Assembly: GCA_003053925.1 (NCBI GenBank)
Contig: QBKD01000001.1
Span: 620,001 to 684,000, forward strand
DNA length: 64,000 bases
Direction of reading: 5' to 3'
Origin: Microbacteriaceae bacterium MWH-Ta3
GTDB lineage: Bacteria > Actinomycetota > Actinomycetes > Actinomycetales > Microbacteriaceae
This document shows, in pieces, positions 51,754-59,001 of the stretch (the stretch's first letter is position 1; each line of letters opens with the position of its first letter). The translations under genes were made by a program, and so were the position numbers. Under the pieces are notes generated by a model that saw only the letters and a list, made by a program, of their open reading frames with translations, made no database searches and was not told the DNA's origin.

Positions 51754-53352
51754 TTAGGCGTCGATCACCAACTCCTTCGTCGTGGCACGCGAAACACAGG
51801 GATAAAACACGCCCATCTCGTTCTTCGTTGCATCGGGAAGTACGCTGTCGAGGTGCGCCGCTGTTCCCGAAATAACGCGCGTCTCGCACGAACCACACAC
51901 GCCCTTTTTGCACGACGCATCGATATCGATTCCTGCCTTTGTCAATCCCGAAAGAATAGTCTCCGAGGCTCCCACTTCGACAACCTTGTGGCTACGTGCA
52001 CATGTGACGCGGACGGGCTGTGCGCCGCCGGCCAGTTCACGGACGACCGGGTTGAACCGCTCGATATGCGCCCGAGGCGCCCCCACCCGATTTTCGACCT
52101 CGGACATCAGTTCTTCCGTGCCACAGCAATACACTTCGCCGGGTTCAGCCGCGAGCGCCGCCGCCAAATCAAATCGGCCTGCAATCGACGATTCGTGTAC
52201 CTGAACCTTGTCACCAAAGGTGGCCTCGAGTTCACTGGCGAACGCCATGGTTTCGCGTGACTTACCCAGGTAGACCAACGACCACACGCGGTGCGCGGGA
52301 AGCGACTCGATCATTGCACGAATGGGAGTGATTCCAATTCCGCCGGCAATAAACAGGTAGCGGTGTGCCGGGACCAGCGGGAAGTGGTTGCGCGGACCGC
52401 TCACGGTCAGAATCATGCCGGGATGCACGTGGTCGTGAATCCAGGTGCTTCCACCCTCGGGACCACGGGTATTCAAGACCGCAATCTCGTATGCGCCGTG
52501 ATCGGCAGGGTCGCCGCACAGCGAATACTGTCGTTCCAGTCCGGTTGGCAGGTGCAGGGTGATGTGCGAACCCGCGTCCCACCACGCCACACGACCGCCA
52601 CCCACGGGGACCAGGCGAATGCGCGCGATGTCCCGCGCGGGGTGCGTGATGGACTCCACCACCATTGATCGAGGCTCGCGGCTATCCGGGTCCGATGGAA
52701 CGAGCGCCGTTGCCGCACCATTAGTGATGGACTGCTCGGCACCACGTGCTCCGGCGGCTGCACGCATTGCCGCCACCTCGGCGTCTTTCTCGGCCTTGCG
52801 GGCCACCATCGCGATTGCGGCAAAGCGCAGAACCATGGCAATGATGGACATGGTGATCACGAAAATCGAGACGGCGCCGTACCACCACGAACCCACATCG
52901 GAACCGGCAAAGGCAGCGTGCCAGGCGATGGCAAAAAACACGCCGTAGCTCAGAAAGTGCAGGCCCTTCCATACGCGCCGTGGCAGCTTGTCCATTACCA
53001 ACGACGTCAGATACACAACTGCCAACGCCCAGAATGCAACGACGCCAATCGCGATGGCTGTTTCCTGAACGTCGGTCGAGCCCTCGTATGCGGCGACACC
53101 CGGAATGAAAAGGTCGGCCAGGTCGAACGCCACATAGTGATCGAGCATTAATGCTCCCATGTGCAGGCCGGCGAACAAGACCGTCAAGGTGCTGAGGTAC
53201 TTGTGCAGATCCTTGAGCCACGCGGGGTTATCCAGGCCGCGGAATACGCGGCTGGCCAGCAACACGCCCCACACGATGGAGAACGACATGATCGCCCACG
53301 CCACCATCGCGCTGACACGCGACACAAACCACCACAGTTGCGGATCGTTCAT
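51754..53352 (-). CDS. Ferric-reductase-like membrane flavoprotein with FNR and C-terminal 2Fe-2S domain
   Basis: A 532-residue fusion. About six membrane helices (residues 10-190) with haem-type His (LHKYLSTLTVLFAGLHMGALMLDHY, GLHFLSYGVFFAIAWHAAF). An FNR module follows: LERQYSLCGDPADHG, FIAGGIGITPIRAMIE and VYCCGTEELM. The end is a plant-type ferredoxin with CKKGVCGSCETRV and a fourth Cys in YPCVSRA. It moves electrons from NAD(P)H through flavin, 2Fe-2S and haem. Its start overlaps apbE2 by 4 bp; last gene of the redox operon. Confidence 0.92.
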   Translation of the reverse strand: MNDPQLWWFVSRVSAMVAWAIMSFSIVWGVLLASRVFRGLDNPAWLKDLHKYLSTLTVLFAGLHMGALMLDHYVAFDLADLFIPGVAAYEGSTDVQETAIAIGVVAFWALAVVYLTSLVMDKLPRRVWKGLHFLSYGVFFAIAWHAAFAGSDVGSWWYGAVSIFVITMSIIAMVLRFAAIAMVARKAEKDAEVAAMRAAAGARGAEQSITNGAATALVPSDPDSREPRSMVVESITHPARDIARIRLVPVGGGRVAWWDAGSHITLHLPTGLERQYSLCGDPADHGAYEIAVLNTRGPEGGSTWIHDHVHPGMILTVSGPRNHFPLVPAHRYLFIAGGIGITPIRAMIESLPAHRVWSLVYLGKSRETMAFASELEATFGDKVQVHESSIAGRFDLAAALAAEPGEVYCCGTEELMSEVENRVGAPRAHIERFNPVVRELAGGAQPVRVTCARSHKVVEVGASETILSGLTKAGIDIDASCKKGVCGSCETRVISGTAAHLDSVLPDATKNEMGVFYPCVSRATTKELVIDA

Positions 53353-54341
53353 TCGTAATCACTCCAATTATCTGATTCTGTGCACAGACCTGTGCTGTCG
53401 ATAACAATCCCCGCGGCGCCAACGGTGGGCAACCATTCCAAATAGTCATCAACCGGCCACACAAACCCGGGCTTGGTCAGGACTTCGGCCCGTGTCGCGG
53501 TGGCGGCAATAACACTGACCGTCACAATGTCGGTCTCGAGAGACCGTCCCGACTGCGAATCCATCAGGTGATGACGGATTTCACCATCCTGTGTCCAGGT
53601 TTTCTTCAGCCGGCTCGATGTGGCAACAGCACCGTCCACCAAGTTCACAATTTTGATGTGTTCGCTGGGCACGAACGGGTTCTCGATTCCAATGCGCCAC
53701 TGATGCCCATTGGGTGATTCCCCCGCAATGCGCAGATCACCGCCCAGTTCCACGAGTGCTCCCAGGGCACCAGCGTCGAGGGCGGCAGCAACCAAGAGGT
53801 CTGCAGCGTAACCCTTCCCGATTCCACCGGGATCAATGGTTGTGCCTCGAGGCAGTGTCACCGTGTTACCCGACACAATCGCGCCGTCAATATTGCCCGG
53901 CCAACGTGCCGACTCGGGCAAAGTTGTTGTTCGACTGGGGTCCGTACGTGATGCGGCATACCCAGCCCGAACCAGCGTAGGCAGGATGGTCGGGTCGTAG
54001 ACCCCGCGAGTAACCGCATGGGCAGCACGCATTCCCTGAACAAGTACGGCGGTGTCAGGTGACACCTCGACAGGTTCTCCCTCGGCCCAATTCACACGAG
54101 AAACTTCGCTGTCCGAACGAAACCGGCTCCAGCGTTGTTCCATGGCGTGCGCCTCGGCGACAAGTTCGGCCATCATGTCGGACGAACCGCCCACGAGTGT
54201 GATCGATGCCGTCGTTCCCATCACTCCAAAAGTGTGGGAATGGGTGGGTGCCGTCGAGTCGCCCAGTGCAGCGACCAACGCACGCGCGACGATGTCGTGA
54301 TTCGGCTGCCCGGGACTAGTTCGATCCGCTGCTGGTTCCAT
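53349..54341 (-). CDS. apbE: FAD:protein FMN transferase ApbE (second)
   Basis: A 330-residue protein with FGVMGTTASITLVGG, DPGGIGKGYAADLLVAAAL, ALVELGGDLRIAGE and HHLMDSQSGRSLETDIVTVSVIAATATRAEVLTK, the ApbE pattern. ATG 54341 is chosen because upstream residues come from a shifted reading of the Ser/Lys-rich neighbour. Its first 26 bp overlap that neighbour. No FMN-binding domain protein is encoded in this operon, so its substrate is unclear; the one at 7266 or a partner elsewhere is possible. Confidence 0.92.
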   Translation of the reverse strand: MEPAADRTSPGQPNHDIVARALVAALGDSTAPTHSHTFGVMGTTASITLVGGSSDMMAELVAEAHAMEQRWSRFRSDSEVSRVNWAEGEPVEVSPDTAVLVQGMRAAHAVTRGVYDPTILPTLVRAGYAASRTDPSRTTTLPESARWPGNIDGAIVSGNTVTLPRGTTIDPGGIGKGYAADLLVAAALDAGALGALVELGGDLRIAGESPNGHQWRIGIENPFVPSEHIKIVNLVDGAVATSSRLKKTWTQDGEIRHHLMDSQSGRSLETDIVTVSVIAATATRAEVLTKPGFVWPVDDYLEWLPTVGAAGIVIDSTGLCTESDNWSDYE

Positions 54342-54753
54342 TAGTGGGGGTCGTTGGTGTGCTGGGGGTATTGGTCGAACCTGATGACGAGTTACCGGAC
54401 GATGCTGGCTTGGAGCTTCCCGAGTTCGACGAGGCGGCGGACGATCCGGACGAGTTCGAGGATCCCGAAGAACCCGACCATGCCGACGTGGTCTTCTTCG
54501 CCGCGGCAGCCTTCTTTGCGGCAGCTGCCTTCTTCGCAGCGGCAGCGTCGGCAGCGATTTGCTTGGATTGCGTGACCGCCTGTGCAGCAGCCTGCGCCGT
54601 TGCCGCCGCTTGGGCGACTGCTTCTGCCGTTGCCTTTTCCATGCGAGCGGCCTGGGCCTGAACTTCGAGACCACCCACACCGGCAAACAGCACTCCAACA
54701 GTCGCCGCGGTTGCAGCAATGCGGGATTTCAGCGCAATGGGCTTATCGAACAT
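54316..54753 (-). CDS. Secreted low-complexity protein with Ala/Lys-rich helix and Ser-rich tail
   Basis: A 145-residue protein. A signal or anchor (SRIAATAATVGVLFAGVGGLEVQAQA) is followed by an Ala/Gln helix and the basic repeat KKAAAAKKAAAAKK (about residues 74-87), then about 55 residues of Ser, Gly, Asn, Thr and Pro. No domain is recognised. Its ATG shares one base with the stop of the acidic-tail gene, so the two are translated together. The basic helix could pair with the acidic tail of that partner (inference). Confidence 0.75.
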   Translation of the reverse strand: MFDKPIALKSRIAATAATVGVLFAGVGGLEVQAQAARMEKATAEAVAQAAATAQAAAQAVTQSKQIAADAAAAKKAAAAKKAAAAKKTTSAWSGSSGSSNSSGSSAASSNSGSSKPASSGNSSSGSTNTPSTPTTPTNGTSSGSN

Positions 54754-55205
54754 TAGTCGTCGTCCTCGTCGTCTTCGTCATCATCATCGTCGTCGTCTTC
54801 ATCTTCATCTTCGTCTTCGTCTTCGTCGTCTTCGTCTTCGCCCGATGCCGAACCCGAACCGCCCGATGTGGCATCGGTTGTGCCCGTAGAAGATGTACCA
54901 GTTGAAGCGGCAGGCTTACTCGCGGTAGTGCCCGATGATGCCGAGCCCGAGCCGTCGGTTGCTGCCTGTGCGGAAGCATCTGAGTCCGACGAAGCGGTGG
55001 GGGTAGGTGCTGCATCCGCTGCCGTTGAGTCGGGCGATGCGGTGGGATCCAGAACATCCGTCTCAGCCGATGCCACCGTGGTACCGGCCAACAAGTCAGA
55101 CGTTGTGCTGAGGTCGATGGCACCACTATTGATTGCCATTGCGCCGACACCCAGGCCTGCCGAAGCGGCGATACCTGCGACTGCTAAAGGAAGTTGAATG
55201 CTCAT
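54753..55205 (-). CDS. Secreted protein with a 28-residue Asp/Glu tail
   Basis: A 150-residue protein. An N-terminal hydrophobic segment (LPLAVAGIAASAGLGVGAMAI) suggests export. A Ser/Thr/Ala/Gly-rich middle (residues 35-120) is followed by 28 consecutive Asp/Glu residues up to the stop, coded by 54756-54839 as a GAN codon run. No known domain. ATG 55205 is chosen over longer frames because it gives the export signal. First gene of the redox operon, divergent from the two-component system. The tail could bind metal ions or a basic partner (inference). Confidence 0.75.
   Translation of the reverse strand: MSIQLPLAVAGIAASAGLGVGAMAINSGAIDLSTTSDLLAGTTVASAETDVLDPTASPDSTAADAAPTPTASSDSDASAQAATDGSGSASSGTTASKPAASTGTSSTGTTDATSGGSGSASGEDEDDEDEDEDEDEDDDDDDDEDDEDDD
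54756..54839. repeat. 84-bp GAN trinucleotide run coding for Asp/Glu
   Basis: All 28 codons are GAC, GAT, GAA or GAG. The tract is low-complexity and could vary in length by slippage. Confidence 0.85.
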
Positions 55206-55221
55206 GACTTCACTGTAAGTA

Positions 55222-55244
55222 GGGGCGGGCCGCCCCGCGAGGGG
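55222..55244. promoter_or_regulatory. Overlapping, mutually exclusive hairpins in the divergent intergenic region
   Basis: GGGGCGG-G-CCGCCCC (55222-55236) shares its CCCC with CCCC-GCGA-GGGG (55233-55244), which is followed by TTTTAT on the plus strand. On the minus strand both fall in the leader of the acidic-tail gene. Confidence 0.45.
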
Positions 55245-55325
55245 TTTTATCAAAGAAACATCCAAGGTTGCCCGTTGCGCCCGAAATTCGTCCAAGAAAT
55301 GTCAAAAACGTGGCACTCTCGTTCT

Positions 55326-55994
55326 ATGAGCATTCTCTTGGTGGAAGACGATCGCGCAATTGCCGACGGCATTGTGGACGGTCTTCGCGAGAACGGTTAT
55401 TCCGTGACTCACGTGGTCATGGGGTCCGAGGCAATCCTGAAGGTTCGCAACGGCGGAATCACCACCGTGATTCTCGACCTCGGATTACCCGACATGGACG
55501 GCACCGAGGTCTGCCGACAAATTCGCGCGTTCTCGCACGTGCCTATCATTGTGGCCAGCGCCCGGGAAACCGAGATGGACCGAGTCGATGTCCTAGAACT
55601 CGGCGCCGATGACTATCTGGTGAAACCGTTTGGAATTCGGGAACTCGTCGCACGTATACATGCCGTTATACGGCGAGCCACAGGTACAGGTACGCCAATC
55701 ACACTGTTGACGGTGGGTTCGTTGGTTATTGACACAAAGGAACGTAGTGTGCACGTGGGCGGCGACTCTGTCGTTCTTACTCCCAAGGAATTCGACCTGT
55801 TGACGTACCTCGCGCGTGAGCCCGGCACGGTCTTTCGCCGCAGTGACATCCTGCGCGACGTCTGGCAGACCACCTGGTACGGAACCACCAAGACGCTGGA
55901 TGCCCATGTGGCCAGTATTCGCAAGAAGCTCGGCAACCCGGCATGGATTGAATCGGCGCGCGGGGTGGGCTTTGTTCTGAAAGATCAGTCGTGA
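55326..55994 (+). CDS. Two-component response regulator, OmpR/PhoB family
   Basis: A 222-residue regulator. Receiver domain with DD at 8-9, Asp51 phosphoacceptor (LDLGLPDMDG), Ser/Thr switch (VASARE) and Lys (LVKPFGIRELVARIHAVIRR). The C-terminal winged helix (about 130-222) includes LTPKEFDLLTYLAREPGTVFRRSDILRDVW and LDAHVASIRKKLG. ATG 55326 starts the receiver exactly. Overlaps the kinase gene by 4 bp. It probably controls itself and perhaps the divergent redox operon. Confidence 0.95.
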   Translation: MSILLVEDDRAIADGIVDGLRENGYSVTHVVMGSEAILKVRNGGITTVILDLGLPDMDGTEVCRQIRAFSHVPIIVASARETEMDRVDVLELGADDYLVKPFGIRELVARIHAVIRRATGTGTPITLLTVGSLVIDTKERSVHVGGDSVVLTPKEFDLLTYLAREPGTVFRRSDILRDVWQTTWYGTTKTLDAHVASIRKKLGNPAWIESARGVGFVLKDQS

Positions 55995-57385
55995 GAAAAC
56001 TGTTTCTTGCCTCGATGCTGGGTGTGAGCGCCACGGTTGTGGGCGCATATGGCGCCAGCACCTTCAGCTACATTCAGCAAACAGAACAGCAGCGCATTCT
56101 CACGGAATTCGAGCGCGACGGCTTTGTTATCGCCGGCCGCGTCGAAGAAGGCCTCGAAGATAACGCGCTTAACGACGCGCTCACCGCGCTCGTTACAAAC
56201 TATGCGACAAGCAACAACACTCGCGTGGTGGTTATTGACCAGTCCGGGAAATCGGTAATCACCAGTCACCCCGAGGAGTTGGCGCTCGGAGAAGATTTCA
56301 CGAACAGACCGGAAATTGCCGCAGCGCTCACGGGCAATGTGGCTACGGGCGAACGCTGGAGCGACACCCTGCAAGACCAACTGGTGTATGTCGCTGTTCC
56401 CGTGATCAGCGGAAGCACAATCTACGGCGCCGTGCGCTTGTCGTTCTCGCACGATGAAATCGACGCCGCCGTCGCCGCGGGAACTCTCTTCCTGTGGTGG
56501 ATTGCCGCCGGTTCGATCGCGCTGTCGGTAATTCTTTCGTGGTACATCTCGGGTCGCGTCATTCGCCCCCTGAAATTAATCGAGGCGCAAGCCGAGATCA
56601 TGGGTGCGGGCGACTTCACGGGCCGACTGGTTGAAAACAAGGGCGCGAAGGAAATTCGCACACTCGTTCATGCGTTCAATGGCATGGCCGAAAAGGTCGA
56701 ATCGCTCATGCGTCAGCAGCGCACATTTGCCTCCGATGCCTCGCACCAACTTCGCACCCCACTTACGGCATTGCTTCTGCGCCTGGAGCGCGCCCGCGAG
56801 CTGGTGCGCACCAACCCCGTGGGAGCCGAAGAACGACTGGGTGCAGCCGAAGAAGAAATCCAACGGTTGAATTCCATCGTCGAAGGCCTTCTTGTCATTG
56901 CCCGCGCCGACGGTGGCCGAGTCGAAACGGGACTAGTGGAACTGTCGATTCTGGCCCGCGATCGCATCGAAGGATGGGAACCTCTCTGCGAAGAGAAGGG
57001 TGTGAAGATCACACTGGAAACCCCCGGCGCGATGGTCTGTTCCGCCATTCTGACGGCACCCGAACAGGTTTTAGATAACTACATCGACAACGCGCTGTCA
57101 CACGCGCCCGCCAATTCCACGGTCACCGTACGACTGTCGACCGATGGCGACAAGGTGGTTGCCGAAGTGTTGGATGAGGGCCCCGGCTTGTCGCCCGAGG
57201 ATTGCGAACGAGCATTCGACCGATTCTGGCGCGCAGACTCGACCCGAGAAGGCAACGGCTTGGGCCTCGCCATCGTGAAGCACTTGGTGGAATCCAGCGG
57301 CGGATCCGTGTCGCTGTCGCCGCGCCTCGATGATGCCGGCGCCACACGCGGGCTTATCGCAAGGGCTACTTTCCCCCGCGGCTGA
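55991..57385 (+). CDS. Sensor histidine kinase
   Basis: A 464-residue membrane kinase. Helix 1 (about 5-25), an extracytoplasmic sensor (about 28-160, with VVVIDQSGKSVITSHPEELALG and VYVAVPVISGSTIYGAVRLSF, a Cache/dCACHE-like pattern), helix 2 (about 163-186), HAMP (about 187-240), HisKA with FASDASHQLRTPL (His252) and an ATPase domain with NYIDNAL, DEGPGL and GNGLGLAIVKHLVE. It phosphorylates the regulator encoded just upstream. The signal is unknown. The last 20 bp overlap the minus-strand gene. Confidence 0.95.
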   Translation: MRKLFLASMLGVSATVVGAYGASTFSYIQQTEQQRILTEFERDGFVIAGRVEEGLEDNALNDALTALVTNYATSNNTRVVVIDQSGKSVITSHPEELALGEDFTNRPEIAAALTGNVATGERWSDTLQDQLVYVAVPVISGSTIYGAVRLSFSHDEIDAAVAAGTLFLWWIAAGSIALSVILSWYISGRVIRPLKLIEAQAEIMGAGDFTGRLVENKGAKEIRTLVHAFNGMAEKVESLMRQQRTFASDASHQLRTPLTALLLRLERARELVRTNPVGAEERLGAAEEEIQRLNSIVEGLLVIARADGGRVETGLVELSILARDRIEGWEPLCEEKGVKITLETPGAMVCSAILTAPEQVLDNYIDNALSHAPANSTVTVRLSTDGDKVVAEVLDEGPGLSPEDCERAFDRFWRADSTREGNGLGLAIVKHLVESSGGSVSLSPRLDDAGATRGLIARATFPRG

Positions 57386-57800
57386 TGTCGCGAGAAACCG
57401 TGCCGCACAGCGATTCGGATTCAGACGTCGTGGGGAATCGAATCACCAGCGGGCTCGAGCCCAGCGTGTTGTCACATTCCAGACGCACACTATCGGGGGT
57501 AAACATTTGGGACGAGTTTTCGACCTGTTCGCCCCAGAAGTTGTGACACGTCTGTAACGACGACACAAAAATTTGGGCCGTGGCGAAATCAGCTGCGTCA
57601 ATGCCTCCCGCCTCGTCAATCGTCACGCACGCCACGTGGGGCATGATCGTCGAATACAGCGGCGGACTTCCCACGCCTACTGCAGCGGATACTGCAATAG
57701 CAGCCCACACACGCGCTTTCTGTCTGCGCGCAATTTTGCGCTGAATACCCGACCACTGGATTTCGTTACTCGCAGGCGTATTGCTACTCGACTGATTCAT
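57366..57800 (-). CDS. Hypothetical single-pass membrane protein, third gene of the sigma operon
   Basis: A 144-residue protein with a cytoplasmic start (about 33 residues, IQRKIARRQKAR), one membrane helix (VWAAIAVSAAVGVGSPPLY) and an outside domain with four Cys (HVACVTIDEAGG, QTCHNFWGE, RLECDN, ESLCGTV). GAGGAC precedes the ATG, which overlaps the sigma stop by 17 bp. The topology is what an anti-sigma factor would have, but there is no zinc-binding anti-sigma motif. Function is inferred only from position. Confidence 0.7.
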   Translation of the reverse strand: MNQSSSNTPASNEIQWSGIQRKIARRQKARVWAAIAVSAAVGVGSPPLYSTIMPHVACVTIDEAGGIDAADFATAQIFVSSLQTCHNFWGEQVENSSQMFTPDSVRLECDNTLGSSPLVIRFPTTSESESLCGTVSRDISRGGK

Positions 57801-58338
57801 TGTTGTCCTCCCAACGACTACGCAGGCGGATTCGTGCGCGTTCAAGAGTTTTGCGAATCATCGATTGTGACATACCCAAGATTCGCGCCGCGTCGGAATA
57901 TCGATAGCCCGACACCACACAGAGCTGAATCACGTTTTGTTGCAGTTCGGTCAAATGCGCGATCTCGTTCTGAAGATACACAAGATCGCTGAAGTCATCT
58001 GAACGATTGCGTCTCTGACTAAACACTGTCATATCGCCTGTTGAATCAGTTCGACGACGTTTCAACTTTCGTAGGCGGTTTCGCACCATGTTTATCGTTG
58101 TCACCACTAACCACGGGGCCAGTGATTGGTCAACGGCGGCTATCACTCGGCGCTTTTCCCACAGAATCACAAAGACGTCTTGGACGATGTCATCCAATTC
58201 CGACGATTGTGCCCCGTGCGCCCGCGCAATGTTATTCACCATTGACGCATAGGTATCAAATACTGCGCGAAATGCCGCATGGTCGCCATTATGAAACCTC
58301 CCAAGGAGTTCCTGCGGGAGTTCAGATGCGGCGGTCAT
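57784..58338 (-). CDS. ECF-type RNA polymerase sigma factor
   Basis: A 184-residue factor. Region 2 includes FRAVFDTYASMVNNIARAHGAQSSELDDIVQDVFVILWEKR, and region 4 includes LTELQQNVIQLCVVSGYRYSDAARILGMSQSMIRKTLERARIRLRSRW (the HTH for -35 binding). TATCGT 6 nt before ATG 58338 gives this start and a leaderless promoter of its own. It sits between a lipoprotein gene and a membrane-protein gene. By eye this block is lower in GC than its surroundings. Subgroup and targets are unknown. Confidence 0.9.
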   Translation of the reverse strand: MTAASELPQELLGRFHNGDHAAFRAVFDTYASMVNNIARAHGAQSSELDDIVQDVFVILWEKRRVIAAVDQSLAPWLVVTTINMVRNRLRKLKRRRTDSTGDMTVFSQRRNRSDDFSDLVYLQNEIAHLTELQQNVIQLCVVSGYRYSDAARILGMSQSMIRKTLERARIRLRSRWEDNNESVE

Positions 58339-58344
58339 GGTTTC

Positions 58345-58350
58345 ACGATA
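58345..58350 (-). promoter_or_regulatory. -10 hexamer TATCGT for the sigma gene, leaderless
   Basis: TATCGT is 6 nt before ATG 58338 on the minus strand, the same hexamer and spacing as at 61011. Confidence 0.5.
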
Positions 58351-58360
58351 ACAACCCACG

Positions 58361-58909
58361 TCACTGTGTAACGGGAACAGGTTCGAAGCCAATCCGGTGT
58401 GCGTGGTCGTTAAAATTTCCCGCGATGGTGTCCACTGACGTCATCGAGGTCATCATGCCGTGTGCATCGATGACAACAATGGGACCAGCAGCGGACGCCC
58501 AACTTCCATCATCAATTTGTTGTGGTTCATTTGCTCGAATCAGCACGCGATCACCCACGACCAATTGTGAAGGGTCGGCTTGTCCCTCAAAATTCACGAT
58601 GATGAAGGTCGTGTAGGAGGAAGCTTCGATGCGGGGTAGGGCCTGTTCGATTCCCACCGTAACCGGCACAATGCTCAGCCAGGCATCGCCTCCAACCGCA
58701 ATAGGCATCCCCACCTTTTCAACTATCCCCACAACCGAGAAGTCCCACTTAAACCCAAAGAGCGTGTCAGTGTCGCGTGGTCCCCAAAACGCACCCCAGC
58801 TTCCGATCTGTGCTGTGCCGAGGTTCGTTGTCGACGGAGTTGTCGTACATCCGGTCAAAAGGCTCAATGTCAGAATTGCGCTCCCGAGACTTGCGAAATG
58901 TGTATTCAA
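58361..58909 (-). CDS. Lipoprotein of unknown function upstream of the sigma gene
   Basis: A 182-residue protein with a lipobox (LTLSLLTGC) and a mature part rich in strands (WDFSVVGIVEKVGMPIAVGGDAWLSIVPVTVGI, TFIIVNFEGQADPSQLVVGDRVLIR). No known domain is recognised; the pattern with QLVVGDRVLI resembles small OB/SH3-like beta barrels. TTG 58909 is preferred: AAGGGA lies just upstream, whereas the GTG at 58924 would overlap the AGGAGG. It is divergent from the amylase gene. Confidence 0.65.
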   Translation of the reverse strand: MNTHFASLGSAILTLSLLTGCTTTPSTTNLGTAQIGSWGAFWGPRDTDTLFGFKWDFSVVGIVEKVGMPIAVGGDAWLSIVPVTVGIEQALPRIEASSYTTFIIVNFEGQADPSQLVVGDRVLIRANEPQQIDDGSWASAAGPIVVIDAHGMMTSMTSVDTIAGNFNDHAHRIGFEPVPVTQ

Positions 58910-58988
58910 CGAATTCCCTTCCACCTCCTAAATGTCGCGTGAGAAGTATTCGTCCCTCCCGAATCCTCAAACTTTTGCAAATCGCGTT

Positions 58989-58994
58989 TAGGCT
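58989..58994 (+). promoter_or_regulatory. -10 hexamer TAGGCT for the amylase, leaderless
   Basis: TAGGCT is 7 nt before ATG 59002. Confidence 0.55.
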
Positions 58995-59001
58995 GAAGCC
59001 C

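Noticed and set aside
54756-54839. Short tandem repeat read as a possible CRISPR array or satellite
   Set aside because: It is a codon run for Asp/Glu within an open frame, with no spacers.
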